Positions 35,367-46,896 are shown, numbered from the stretch's first letter. The stretch: 64,000 bases of DNA from Clitopilus passeckerianus (GCA_944990035.1 CALYLX010000148.1:92082-156081), one strand, 5' to 3'. The notes: generated by a model not told the origin, from the sequence alone. Program-made: numbers and translations.

Positions 35367-38300
35367 TTAGGACCTTTTCGGGAAGATAAAGCCCATCATT
35401 TCTTCTTCTGGGTTTTCTCTCCAATCGAGGTCCGAGTCGATAATTGTCAGGTTCTGCTGAGCATCCTCCGTTATTTCCTTCGCCATCTCGCTATTGACAC
35501 CTCCAAGCCTCCTAATGACTTCTTGATATGCCAGCCGAGCCGCTTCCCTGTCCCTCTTCCTAATGTATATTTCGCCAAACTCGCTCAAGCAGTAAGCCGC
35601 CGAGCGATTGAGGCCTAGTTCTTGGGCAGATTCAAGGGCAATCTTCAGTGTACTCTCGAGTTCTTCGCCCCATCTGCCAGCGCCTTTGAGATATCGTGCC
35701 TTCTGGACGTAGATCGGAATGGAATCCTGGAAGATGAATGTTCTTTCCTCCTCGCCAAGAAGTTCTCGATCCCATTTGAGGGCGGCATTTGCGGCTTCTA
35801 TCGCAGCCTCGAAATACCCCTTCTCTGCATAACACCTCGAGAGCCAGAACTTGCAGTTCTCCACCTCATATAAGTTGCCTCCAGCTGCATACAGGTGACA
35901 CGCTTTCTCCAGCAAGGGAATAGCATCGTCCGCATACAAGTCCCGCCAAAGGAGGACTCCCTTTGTCGAAACGATGTAGGCCTCAAACATCGGGTTGGTA
36001 GAGAACCGGTCTTCCCATTGCAACCTGAGCTTTTCCACCACTTCTAATGCAGCGTTGGATCTGGGCTCGTCCGAGGTGGTGAGGTCGTTGATCATTATTT
36101 GACAACGAAGTATCATGAGATCATTCCCGACACTCTCGAACAAGGGTTGTGCTCTTCTGTGCGCTTTCAACCCGAGCTCAGTGTTATCCAGACGCCACAT
36201 GTTCTCCCCGAACGCGAAGCATATTTTTGCTTCATATTCGGGTTCTCCGTATTTCTGTGCCAGGTCGGCTGCCCGTAGCCCAACTTCTGACCCCGGCCGA
36301 GCCCAATACTGGAACCACACGAACGATAAGAGGGCTTCCAGCCGTTGAGTGTACGAGGCGGAGGATATGGGGAGAGGGATGTATTCAATTCTATCTTCTC
36401 TGCCAGGGCCTCAGATATCATTTCTGTTAGGAGAGCTTGGATGTTTGACTCCTGGGAGGAGATGTCGACAAGATGCTGCCGGAAACGTGGGTGGTCAGGT
36501 CCTTTGATGGTGCCATTGCGTTCTGCGAGGAACTCGTAGCAAGCGGTATAGACGCCGGCTTTGACATCATCTGGTATACGACCACGATGCTTCATGAAGG
36601 ATTGAACTACCGGGAGGACGAAGAGGTGTATCTTCCGTCTTCCACTTGTCACCACCTCCCTTGTGAGGACGAGCGCAGCATCTCGTAGTGTGTCGATCGC
36701 CTCCGAATTCCATCCTTTCGCCCATATGTCAAGATCGGAGTAGTATATTCCGGTGGGAAGCATTGAAAGGATTTGGAGCAGCCAAACGGCACCGGGGGAT
36801 TCCGTGACGAACTTGCTATCAATGGACAAGCTGATGGAGTAGTCGATACCCTGCTGTGACTTTGAAAGCATCGACGTTCCAAGTTCTTTCCACTCCTTCA
36901 GAAGTTGCTTTGGGTTGGTGTATGATCGCTTCCCGCGGGAAGCCATAAGGGTAATGGCATAAGGAAGATGGCCCAGCACATCCAGAAGCTGGTCAAGCTC
37001 CGGATGGTTGGCCGCGTCTTCGTCGATAGCGGTGTATATCTTTCTTGAATCTTCTGGTTTGACTTGGAGTAACCGTTCGCAATGCCAGTGATCCAAAGGG
37101 GCGAATTCTGACCTCATGGTGACCAAAATTGAAACATGCGGAAGGGAGTCTAGAGCTTCGAGGATCTGCTTGATAGTTTCCTGACTTCCTTCAACAGGAT
37201 GCCAGGGCGTCTCGAAGTTATCAAGGAGGATGATGCACGGGTTACTGTGTTTCTGGAGGGAGGAGATGATGTCGTCGAGGGGATCATCCTGCACCTTCTC
37301 CTTTTGAGCCCGGACATGTTTCGACAGGATGGAGAGGAAAAGGGTCGGGGAGTTGGCACTGATACATGGTACCCAAAACCGGCTGTGTTCCGGAAAGGCC
37401 GCCTTCACAAGTTCATGTTCCATGATCGCCAGGGCGGTGGAAGTCTTACCCATACCCCCAGCTCCAAGGATACACACCCGGCGGCGTGATGTGTCCCCGT
37501 ATGATAGCTGTTCTGCAATACGTTGAACGATAGCGTCACGACCGAAGAATACGCCAGGGGCGCGAGGCATTTTGGCGAGAATAGTAGCATTGGAGGATTG
37601 TGTGCTGTCCTTCGCGATCATAGATTTGAGCTCATTGACTCGGCTTTCGATACCCTCGACTTTCTCTCGGGTAACCTTGACATCGTTTGCCATCTCTTGG
37701 GTAATACCGTACAGGTTCACGAGCTGTTGTTGAATAGTTGCCAAATCTTGGGCAGCACAAATGGCTCGCAAGGTCTGGAGCTTGCTGTTAGGCGAGGTAT
37801 ACGATAAGTAGACTATTTCTCACCCTAAAGCGGTCCACTCCATCTTGGAACTCAACCTCACACTCGTCGATCACTTTGAAATTCGGTTGTGCAAGCAGGC
37901 CAGTCAAAACAGCGCTCTGGTTGTTGATAGCATTGAGACGTTTCGTTATCGAGGCAAGACACCTATACAAGGGCAAGAATATGCTAAGGAGTGTTGCAAT
38001 AGTTCTAATAGGCAGATAGCACGTACCCTTTCAGTTCTTGCAAGTCTCCTGTAAGGTCCTGCGAGAGCTTCACTCTCGAATTGTCTTCAGATGGATCTTT
38101 CGAGACCTTGGCAACAACAAGCAAAAACGTGGCAATACGGTTCTTGAGCCCATTGACCTTGTCTCGGACATCATTGATTGCCTGCACGAAGGTTAGGCTC
38201 AAGCTTCCAGCGAAATCGTCAGAGGTGAGCGAGTACCTCGCAGGTAGATATAATATCGAGTCCCAATTCTAGGATATCCTTGACGAGTGGAAACGGGACC

Positions 38301-38521
38301 AAGGCAGCAACGCCCTTTAGGATATTGATTGTCTTCTTGGTAGCTTCTATAGCGTAGTCGGTAGTAGTCGGTACGAGATCCTTTTCGGGGAGCTCTACAT
38401 TGCTCGTCGATGATGTCGCAGATGCTTTCGACTACATGAGTATTGTCAAATTCTATCACTGGACCACATGAACTTTGATATCAGGACGAACCTTAGGAGT
38501 GGAAGGTCGCTTCCGAGTCAT
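35367..38521 (-). CDS. NB-ARC/TPR NLR-like protein with frame discontinuity
   Basis: Second STAND receptor of the window. It starts at ATG 38521 (MTRKRPSTPK), with short 5' exons encoding a helical N-terminal domain (AIEATKKTINILKGVAALVP; LPFPLVKDILELGLDI-like) of the MLKL-NTD type usual in mushroom NLRs. The NTPase follows: FFGRDAIVQRI, P-loop GAGGMGKTS, CIILLDNFETPW, ILVTMRSEF, then LDQLLDVLGHLPYAITL. The C-terminal third is TPR-like (DAIPLLEKACHLYAAGG; YFEAAIEAANAALKWDRE). The NTPase frame and the TPR frame do not match at 36381-36400. Either about five bases were inserted (GAATT next to GAATA), or a 50-nt intron at 36400-36449 with donor GTCAAA and CTAAC branch is spliced out, removing the conserved SNIQALL segment. 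I favour a frame break but cannot exclude the intron. Confidence 0.8.
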
Positions 38522-39910
38522 CTTCTCTTCCTTGCCTTTCTTCTCGCTCCTAGACCACTTGCATGGAAAGCATCCAGAGCCGTGGGTGCCTGCGTCGTCC
38601 ATAATACGGGCAAGTTCGGTCTGTCAAACCAGACGGTCGCATTGGGCGTCTATCTGGCCTCAAGGCTGTGACTGCGGTGGTGTGATAGATTTTGCTTCGG
38701 ACCAAGGTCGAATGTATTGAAGGCTCCGATCATGAATTCCGACTAGCGAGGTGGTGAGGGTATTTGGACTCTTGGAGAGACGTTCAGTCTCATGTTGTTT
38801 CTTTACGACGTGGTACGGAGGAGGTCAGGTCAAGGATTGGTCAAGGATCAGGCTCAAGTTGCTGTCGCGTCGGATATGACACTCCAGGCGACGACCGTGA
38901 TATCCCGGATGGTTACCTGCGTCTCTTTGCCCTTCGGGAAGTACTCGAGATACGCAGCATGACCTCGATTTATCCGAGCTAGAATGCATCGTAACACCCC
39001 TCTTACATGAAGAAACTCTGTGTGGCCCAGATGGTACACGTTCCCCAGCACATGGATATCTTTAGTAATTTCTCATCCTGCACTCACACCTCCCAAAAAA
39101 TTATGCTTCGTATCTATCGGGATTGGGGTATTCTACTTGGGCGGTGATTGGCTGGTGCTCGAACTCGCAAGATTTACACTTACTTGGCCCGTGAAGTGAG
39201 CTAAAGTCGAAACATCCTCAGGAACGGGATCAACGCTTCCAAAAGACTGCTCTTGGATTACTCGCTGTTCACTGACTGAAGAGTGTGGTTTGCTCGTAGC
39301 GACCGAGATGCTTGTCATCCTTGCGTTGTTCACAGTATCTACCTATCTCTTGCGTTCCCCGCCGGTGGCTTGTGGCCACCAAACTGGGGAAGTGTCGCCC
39401 ACAAGGCGGTCACATAGTATACCAGTCCTTGCGCAATGAACCTCCCATTCATGATTCGTATTCAATACAGCCCTGCACCCGTGTTCTTCGTACCCGGCTT
39501 TCGTCAAGCAATCATGGGGAATGTCCAGGCTCCTATACTTACCCAGTCTCCCTTTGACGCGAGAGGTTTCCCGGCAGGCACAGGTGGTCACAGGTAAGGC
39601 CTGCGCCTGCCGGGAAACAGCTCGCGCCAGGGGGAGCCTGGTTCTAGGAGACTGGGTACGTCGAGTAATTTCTTTAGATATTTTTAATAGCTTTGTTTAG
39701 CGGCTTGATCAATTAACCGGGAGGTCTAGTTGCCAGCCACCAGACCTCTATCACTTAGAATAGACAGTCCTCATATTCGTAATATATTACAATTTATACG
39801 AATTTAAGAAGTCCCCAAACATTGATGAGAGTCATAAAGCTGAGTCCTCAAAAATAGGGTAAGAATCTTGGTCCGCGTATTGCTGAAAGGTATCGGTGAG
39901 TAGATTACAT
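38522..39910. other. Intergenic region containing a hairpin element
   Basis: About 1.4 kb upstream of the NB-ARC gene and downstream of the DUF2156-like gene. Apart from the inverted-repeat element at 39538-39660 (listed separately), no gene is supported. Confidence 0.55.
39539..39660. mobile_element. MITE-like hairpin with terminal inverted repeats
   Basis: Short palindromic element. The outer repeats are TACCCAGTCTCC at 39540-39551 and its exact reverse complement GGAGACTGGGTA at 39647-39658. Inside lie a second exact pair, TTTCCCGGCAGGC at 39567-39579 with GCCTGCCGGGAAA at 39605-39617, plus GCGAG (39559-39563) with CTCGC (39621-39625). If the repeats are taken as CCCAGTCTCC, they are flanked by TA on both sides, the target duplication of Tc1/mariner-type elements. 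It has no coding capacity. A structured transcript or cruciform is an alternative reading. Confidence 0.5.
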
Positions 39911-41178
39911 CTATTTCTTTAAACATTTAATCAAGAGATCAACGCCTTCAAGCCCGAACTTGTCTTGGGGATAACAGACAAACATTGGCTCGTGCCCACC
40001 ATCAAACTTTTGCTGGAACACGCCAAAGGTCTATCAGCCTAAAATACGGCCAAGGAAAACCCGCAACTCACCCTAAACTCACCCCGCTTGACAAGGCCGG
40101 CTGCACGAGAAACGTTGTTATAAGCTTTTGAGAGCACCGAGATCTTCCACCCAGACAGGTTTTCTACTGGCTGAACCTCTTTCGCGGCGCTGATTCCAAA
40201 TGTGACTGTGATTCTGTCATCATTGGAGCCTGCATGTCCGTTGACCCCGTTCGTGGTGCCATTGGGGGTCTGGTCTTTCTCCGCCTGTAGGTCGACTAGG
40301 GAGGTGTAGATGAGTGACTCTGATGTGCCCTTGGGCGCATCCGGGAATGAGACTGCGTTCTTGATTTGCCAGGCGTTGGGGCGTATGGGAGCAAGGATCA
40401 GGATGCCGACCACCTAAGAGGAAATGAGCAAGGAAATAGTGAGAAAACGCGCGTGGAAGGTTACTTCGTCACCCTGGCGCGCAAGCCAGTACCGGCGGTG
40501 CTCAGCGTCCAGCCAAGGTTGCAAAGTAGTCTGTAACAAAAATCAGCATGGAAGTACGAGCAATAAAGGCATCTACAAACATACCGACGCCATCTGGACT
40601 CCGTTCCGGGCCTTCTTCCAGTCGTCAATACCGTCCTCAACCGCCTTCTTGTCCTTCTCCGACAGCGACTGTATATCGACATGTTCAACACGCACGTCCG
40701 CCTTCTCCGCCTTCCTCAAATTCTTCTTCAGATCCTTCACCACCGAGGCACCTCCAGGCTTTCCCTCCGCCTCAGGACTCGTCAAATCAATCACATGCGA
40801 CGGATTAATGACGTCCTCGTAGATACACTCCACCACGGCCCACTCAAACGGAGGTTGGGCAAGCACTTGTTCGAGGTCTTCGTCGACACAGGCCCATACG
40901 AGCTTCATGTCCTGGCTATCCACCCATTCCTTGAATGCGGCTGCAGTCGGGCCTAAAGCCGAGGGGTCAGAAACCAAGGGGTTGCCCCACGCAAAGATAT
41001 AGCGTTCTCTTTGCATGTATCCTTGGACGGGTGTAAAGCTGGATTCGGGTATAGGCTTGGAGGGAGTCCATATCAGGTAGCGCTCAAATTCGAGCCAAGC
41101 CGTAGCGCTCGAGGAGCCATACTTCGCCACCAAGTCCGCAATTTGGGATTTGTCGATGCTCGTGTTCGATGAAGACAT
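39911..41178 (-). CDS. DUF2156-like (phosphatidylglycerol lysyltransferase C-terminal) protein
   Basis: The start is ATG 41178 (MSSSNTSIDKSQIADLVAKY). The first long exon runs to about 40586, then two to three small exons end at TAG 39911-39913. The first half has RYIFAWGNPLVSDPS and LVWACVDEDLEQVL, and the middle has DLKKNLRKAEKADVRVE, which matches the GNAT-like DUF2156 core (G-x-P, then K-x-x-R-x-x-x-x-KAE). In fungi this fold transfers amino acids from tRNA to sterols (ErdS, ErgS); bacterial MprF uses it on lipids. The C-terminal part has VVGILILAPI, SLIYTSLVDLQ and FGISAAKEVQPVENLSGW, ending KFGLEGVDLLIKCLKK. Family membership is my recognition; the acceptor lipid and amino acid are unknown. 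Confidence 0.65.
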
Positions 41179-41438
41179 GTTTAAAGTTCTCGTGGGTTGA
41201 CTTACGCTTGCTCTGCGATTTGGAGGTGCACTTATAATCCCGCTCGGTGTTGCGTGGTTGATGAAGTGATGTCATTGGATAAATCATTGGGTACATGCCC
41301 AATAGGATGATCCACCGGCGGCACGGTGGCTACTCAATAGGAAGTTCGTCACTAAGGCGTAAGCAGTATGTTACAAACAGGGCTTCTAGAGCGGAGAATA
41401 CATCACAGAATAGAGGGATAAATGGATTTGACGGAAGT

Positions 41439-42601
41439 TTACAAAGCCGTGCCACGCTCGAAGCTTGCGCGAATCTCCGCGGTGTATTTGTCGTAATACC
41501 TGGCAATCTGTAAAGGCACAAACTGCATGAGTAACATATCACAAAAGATATTGAATACTCTACGAACCTTTTTGTTGAACACCCGATTGTGCTCGTTGAT
41601 GTATGTGATATCGCCTTCCTCCTCGTTGAGGCGCTTGCGGTGGAATTTACCCTTCTTGTCGATACTGCAGAGGTGCGTTAGCATGATATAGTTCGGGAGC
41701 TTTGAGATACTTACTCTTGGTTGACCTTCGACACGACACGGTCAATAGCATCCTCGGAAGGCTTGCTGTCGCCATAGATAAGGGTGTTTGCATCCCTGTA
41801 TAGATTTGCTGCTGCCAGCTGCTGCTCTTGACTCGTCGGCACAAGCTGTGAGGGGAAAGATAAAATTAGCCCTTGCGTCAGTCAGCCTTGGAATGGGGGG
41901 GACGTACCTGTGAGCCTCCAGCCGAAGGGTCAAATGTAACCAGTGAACCAGGAGCCAGACCCATTGCTATCTCTTTCTGTTTATTGTACGCTTCGAGGTC
42001 TGGTTTTAGGTGATCAAGGTCCTTCTTGTACCGCCTCCGTGCTGCATGAGCATCGTCTGAAGGAACGGGATTGAGTTAACTCAATGACTTCAGTATGCGA
42101 GATTGACGACGAACCATGAAATTCGAAATCAGCTCTCCGCTTTTTCCTAGCCAACTTCTTCTCCCATTCGTCATTCTCCTCTATTGTCCATTCCCAATTC
42201 TTCGCCCTGGTGATATCCTCTCCCTTTTCCTCAGCATCCGCTTTCTGTCGCAGGGTTTCTGCAAGTTTTCGTTGCCTCTCCAGACGAGCAGCATCCCGTG
42301 CAGTAACTTTTGCCTTTGCGCTCTCCTCTACTAATGAAGCATGATTCGCTCTTGACGATGCCGCCTAGTCATGTCGTGAGTCCCTGGTTCAAGAGACAAG
42401 CCCAAATTGAGAACGTACTATCTTCTTCCTTAGTCGCTCCATCCTTGCCTTCCGTTCTTCCATTGCACTCAATGGCTTGCCACCGTTGCTACTCTCTCCA
42501 TTTTCTTCAACCTCCATATTCGAGTTGTCGTTAGTTTCTTGTTCATTGCCGCTGGTATCTTGACTGGTACTGGGGTCTTCTTCGGAATTTTGTCTAGGCA
42601 T
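41439..42601 (-). CDS. SYF2: Pre-mRNA-splicing factor SYF2
   Basis: Component of the NineTeen complex-associated spliceosome (Prp19/CDC5L-associated), acting in the nucleus during splicing. The start is ATG 42601 (MPRQNSEEDPSTSQD) and the stop TAA 41439-41441; about six short exons. The N-terminal 60 residues are acidic and low complexity. The conserved core follows: WEWTIEENDEWEKKLARKKRR, HDDAHAARRRYKKDLDHLKPD, AIDRVVSKVNQD, then the family-defining C-terminus GDITYINEHNRVFNKK and IARYYDKYTAEIRASFERGT. Coiled-coil character through the Arg/Lys/Glu-rich middle. No damage. An initiator tRNA gene lies 188 bp upstream on the opposite strand. Confidence 0.95.
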
Positions 42602-42788
42602 TTGCAAAGTACAGTCGAGTAGCGAAGAACGGTCAAAGGCTCTGATTTACGGAGAAGGGGAAGGGTCGAGTAACTGACAGTAAACTGAGCAGCGAAGCCT
42701 TTGACACTGCCGTTAGTCGGGGTGCTTGCTTACATAACACTCAATAGGAGTTTTATGGACGACACTTTGCTTGTGTTTTATCTCACAC

Positions 42789-42860
42789 AGCAGCATGGCG
42801 CAGTGGAAGCGCGCAGGGCCCATAACCCTGAGGTCACTCGATCGAGACGAGTTGCTGCTA
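42789..42860 (+). tRNA. Initiator tRNA-Met (CAT)
   Basis: A 72-nt intronless cloverleaf. The acceptor stem AGCAGCA pairs with TGCTGCT, the anticodon arm is CAGGG-CCCATAA-CCCTG (anticodon CAT), and the T arm is ACTCG-ATCGAGA-CGAGT. Three features mark it as initiator rather than elongator: an A:T first acceptor pair, three consecutive G:C pairs closing the anticodon stem, and A in place of T at the first T-loop position. The T-loop reads ATCGAGA where I recall ATCGAAA as usual. T-rich tracts at 42868-42886, including a run of six, would terminate RNA polymerase III. Confidence 0.95.
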
Positions 42861-43435
42861 GATATGATTTTTCGATGATAATTTTTTCCCCTTCACGTCA
42901 AAATTCTCTTCGTCGTCTTCGATAAGGCAAACATACACCGCAGTCGGTGCTTCTGAGTAGAAACCCTATTTGCTCAATTAAATAACATTCCAAGCCTAGT
43001 TTACAAGCTCGTAGGTATAAAGGAGAATCCGCCCAGGCGAGTTCTGGAAATTTACAAAAGTGCGCTATGCCCTAAGGAGAGTAATGTTAGTGAGAGCTCT
43101 AGCAGATATAAAGGAGGGGGAGAAGCGAAAAGTTCAGAATTGCAGAAGTTGGGTCAGCAAAGAGTTTCCTCTCAGACTGTTGAGCTTGATATGTGATGTG
43201 TTGTTCATCCTTATATAAGAAGAGGGGGGAGGCACGTAAAGAAACACTGACCGATACACCATGAAGAAAGAGAGCAACGTCCTCCAGTCAAAAATTTTTG
43301 CAAGTCGAGGAAGAGAGTGATTGAGCAAAGTTTTGATCTCCGACCGAAGCCTACCCCGGGCAATGCCGAACTATCCCCGTTCCATTGATCACGACAGCAA
43401 CGACAGTGACTCTGAGAGCGTCTCTGCAATCTCGA
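42861..43435. other. Intergenic region between tRNA and UPF3
   Basis: About 575 bp. It begins with the tRNA 3' T-tracts and continues as the UPF3 promoter and 5' UTR. A short minus-strand frame over 43211-43735 is the shadow of UPF3. No other gene seen. Confidence 0.55.
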
Positions 43436-45129
43436 ATGTCTGCTGCCACTGCAACTAAGTCCACGCCATCTAAACCCAAGAAAGATCGTGAAAAGGAGAA
43501 GAGAGAGAAAGCTCCAGCGGGAACTGAACGCCTGAAAACCATTGTACGAAGGCTTCCGCCTAACTTGCCTGAGGAAGTCTTCTGGACCAGCGTGTCCGCT
43601 TGGGTCAAGGGTGACACTGTCACTTGGAAATCGTTCTGTGCTGGAAAGGTTGCGAAAAGGTGAATCTAGCTGGCTCGTGGCGGCGTAAAGAGAGCTCATG
43701 GGCGGGCAGGATAAATAAGGAGAATGTTCCCTCACGGGCTTATATCGCGTTCAAGACGGAGGATCAGGTCCTTGATTTCAGTCGAGGATATGATGGGCAT
43801 ATATTCAGGGATAAAGCAGGTATAACCAACTCCGCTTCTCGACCTTTCTAGGCTTATCGTACATCTTGCGCCCAGGTCATGAATCCCAGGCGATTGTTGA
43901 GTTCGCACCATTCCAAAAGATACCCGCAGAGAAGAAGAAGGTCGATGCCAGGATGGGAACTATAGAGAAAGGTGTGCCCGGAACCGTCACTCTTATCCCT
44001 CGTCCTCATTCCGTTTGCCTAGATGAAGACTTCATATCTTTCATGTCTGCCCTGAATGCAGAATCTTCCACCGAACCCGTTTCTTTGGAATCACTGAGTA
44101 AGCGTGGCTTTATTATGACACACATTTTCATATTCACTAACGGATATTCTCTAAGTTGCCGCCAACCAACCTCCACCTCGGCCCAAGACGACGCCCTTGC
44201 TCGAAGCACTCAAGGCCGAGAAAGCTGCTGCCAAGGAGAAAGAGGCTATTCAGCGGAATCACGCCCATTACAAGGATCAGCAAGTTACTATCCTAGCTTC
44301 ACGCAAGGATGACCTGAAGAAAAAAGGTAATGCAGCGCAGAAGGCACCTGAACCAGTCGCTCCATTGAGCAAGAAAGCTCAGAAGAAAGCTGCTGCAGCT
44401 GCCGCCGCCTCTGGCCAGCCTTCCGGGCAGAAGGCAACGACCTCAGCCACAACACCTTCCAGTAGCAAAAACGCGGAAGCTACCAAACCAGCACCGGGAC
44501 CATCCAATGCACCCGCGAAGTCACAGAAACCGTCGAAGAGCCAACGCCAGAAGGCTAAGAACAACGCTGCTGCCACCCCTGCGCCAACAGCTACACCTGC
44601 AGCACCGGCTAACCCGCCGGCTCTGGCAATTGCAACCGCACCCCCTCCGCCCTCAACCACCGCAGCTCCATCGTCGGCTCCAACTGCCTCTGGCTCCGCG
44701 CCTGCTCCCCCAGCAGTTCGCAGAACCCGTCCAGTTATTGGTATTGGGCGACAGTTTGAGGCTGCATTGAGCGGTGCCGGCGTGGGCACCGAGCGCAAAC
44801 CTCGACGTCCACGAGAAGCCGATAAACCTGCCACCACAGACTCTGCTGCTGCGCAATCATCTGCACCTGGCCCCGCGGCTTCTAGTAGCGGTGACACGAA
44901 GATCCCGCCAACTTCGCCTAAGAGAGATAGGCCTGTAAAGCCAACAGCATTGGACAATTTCGCACGCATCGATGATCCATCTACACAGACCACGACACCA
45001 GCTGCGGACGATGCCAAGACTGCGTCTGGTAGCGGTGGCAATAGCTCACGGGGCAGCAGACGTGGCCGCGGTCGTGGTCGTGGCGGAACCACGACAGCTC
45101 GAGGAGGTGTTCCCCCGGTTCATACGTGA
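43436..45129 (+). CDS. UPF3: Nonsense-mediated decay protein UPF3
   Basis: Smg-4/UPF3 family; links the exon-junction complex to UPF2 in nonsense-mediated mRNA decay. The start is ATG 43436 (MSAATATKSTPSKPKK); five to six exons, stop at 45127-45129. The RNP-type UPF3 domain is clear: LKTIVRRLPPNLPEEVFW, VTWKSFCAGKVAKR, then after an intron INKENVPSRAYIAFK, GYDGHIFRDKAG and, after another, HESQAIVEFAPFQKIP. A coiled, charged region (KAEKAAAKEKEAIQRN) follows. The last 250 residues are Ala/Pro/Ser-rich low complexity and end in an RGG-like box (SRRGRGRGRGG), as in other fungal homologues. The intron after KVAKR contains an in-frame stop, so splicing is needed. Intact. Confidence 0.93.
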
Positions 45130-45769
45130 ACATGATCTTTGAGAAACCATTTTCTGCATTGCTTTCCGATTAGGACTGTCATTTGCTGGCTGTTACAATT
45201 GCTTCTTTTGCACTGCCGATGCATCGAGCAAGTTGATGCCCGGAGGCACCGAAATCGCACTCGCCCGCAGCGACTGCAATTCGAGACGTACCACCACGAA
45301 AGATAGCAGTAACGCTCAACGGCACTTCATGCCCGTTTCATAACAATTCCCGATGCTGTGCCAGTCGCCATTATCCACGCGAAAGATCAGCTAGTCGCTG
45401 GTTCTGGTTCTTGGTCGACTTTTACCGCACCTATGTCTTAATACCTATGCAGTTCGAGGAGAATGTTATCATGTTTCCATGTTTCCGACGAAATTCGTGT
45501 CTAGCTGAGAAGTTTTGTTAGCCCTACTCCGGAAAGCTCGACCGAGGCCTATCAGACCGTCGCTCTGCATGCAAAATTGGTGATGATGATGATGTGATGA
45601 GAAGGCCTCTCGAAACTCAAAGGTATTTTCACACGAATGATGCTTCCCCAAAGCAGTTAGCGTTGGCCGATACCTGCGGTCCTTGACACGACTAGGATGC
45701 TGTTCTCCTTGTTATAGACTGCTATCTATCTAGATACTCTACCTCTCTACCAGGCCCCCACTGGCCATA
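45130..45769. other. Intergenic region
   Basis: About 640 bp between UPF3 and the first GT8 gene, both on the plus strand. Contains a GAT-rich microsatellite near 45580-45600. No gene supported; the distal part should be the GT8 promoter. Confidence 0.55.
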
Positions 45770-46896
45770 ATGTCCTACGCCTACAGCTTACTCTCATCTA
45801 ATAATAATGGACAGTGGCGAACCGACCAACGGCGGAAGCTCGTATTCGTTCTCGCAGGAGGACTTTCTGCACTATTTCTAATTTGGGGAGGGATCAAGTT
45901 AGTTTCTTCAAAACCAAGATTCAGCTTCCAGCGAAGTTATCAGGACTTGTGGGTCATCTCTTCGCCAACTCTTCTTGCCATATAATTGATACTACCAGGC
46001 ACCCACCATCCTTAACAGACGGCTCATCACCAGGCGCAGACCCTAAGAAAACTGCCGTGGTGTCGACGCTTTACTCCGATTCCTTCATCTGGGGTGCCGC
46101 AGTCCTTGGCTACTCGATACGCAAACACAATGTCACCTCGCAGCTCCTTTTACCCTATCTCAGCGGCAGGATATCCGAGGAAGCCCTCTGTATTGCCCGC
46201 AAAACAGGCTGGGGACCCATGACCGTTCCCCGCATTCCACCTCCCCACAATGGCCAGGGTATACACCATCGCTTCTCCGACCAATATACCAAGTTGAATA
46301 TTTGGTCGCTGGACGCTTCATACGGGATCGAGAAGGCCGTGTACTTGGATTCAGACACCCTTGTCAGAAGGAATTTCGACGAACTCTTCAACCTCCCTTT
46401 CAACTTTGCCGCGGTTCCCGATGCCTACACCGACGAAGAACGAGGGTTCACGATCAACTTCAATGCGGGCATGCTCGCCTTCAGGCCTTCGTCGAGTTTA
46501 CTCACCCACATGAAACAGGTTCTGGAGCAAGCAGTCTACCCGTTGGAACAAGCAGAGCAATCCTTTTTGAACCTATTCTTCGCTGCGAATGCCCTTCGAC
46601 TCCCCTACCACTACAATGCCAACCTAGCGATCAAGAAAGCTAGCCCAACAATGTGGAAAGGGATGACCGACGAGATCCGAATAGTCCATTACACCATGGT
46701 GAAGCCTTTCGTCAGGGAACATAGCAGCAGCAAAGGAATACTGTCACAGGATGATATGCGGGAGATCCTTTGGGAGGCAGCTCGGCGTGATGGTGGCTAT
46801 TACAAGGAAGAGGTGAAGTGGTGGCAGGAGGTTTATGAGGAGATGATGGAGACCTTGGACAAGAGATCCAGAAGTGCCGTGGGTAGGACGAAGTAA
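45770..46896 (+). CDS. GT8 (glycogenin-like) glycosyltransferase, copy 1
   Basis: Type II membrane glycosyltransferase of family GT8, probably Golgi-located. Exons 45770-45948 and 45999-46896 give 358 residues. After a short cytoplasmic N-terminus (NNNGQWRTDQRRK), one signal anchor is seen: LVFVLAGGLSALFLIWGG. The catalytic region has AVVSTLYSDSFIWGAAVLGY, the metal-binding DxD in KAVYLDSDTLVRR, and FNAGMLAFRPS for sugar donor binding. HYTMVKPF supplies the late His. The intron uses a GTGGGT donor; the paralogue 0.9 kb downstream has GTAAGT at the same site. The donor is likely a UDP-hexose; the acceptor cannot be deduced. Intact. Confidence 0.9.

Noticed and set aside
44379..45092. 237-residue minus-strand open frame opposite UPF3
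   Set aside because: It is the antisense shadow of the Ala/Pro-rich low-complexity tail of UPF3; its glycine/alanine composition follows from that.
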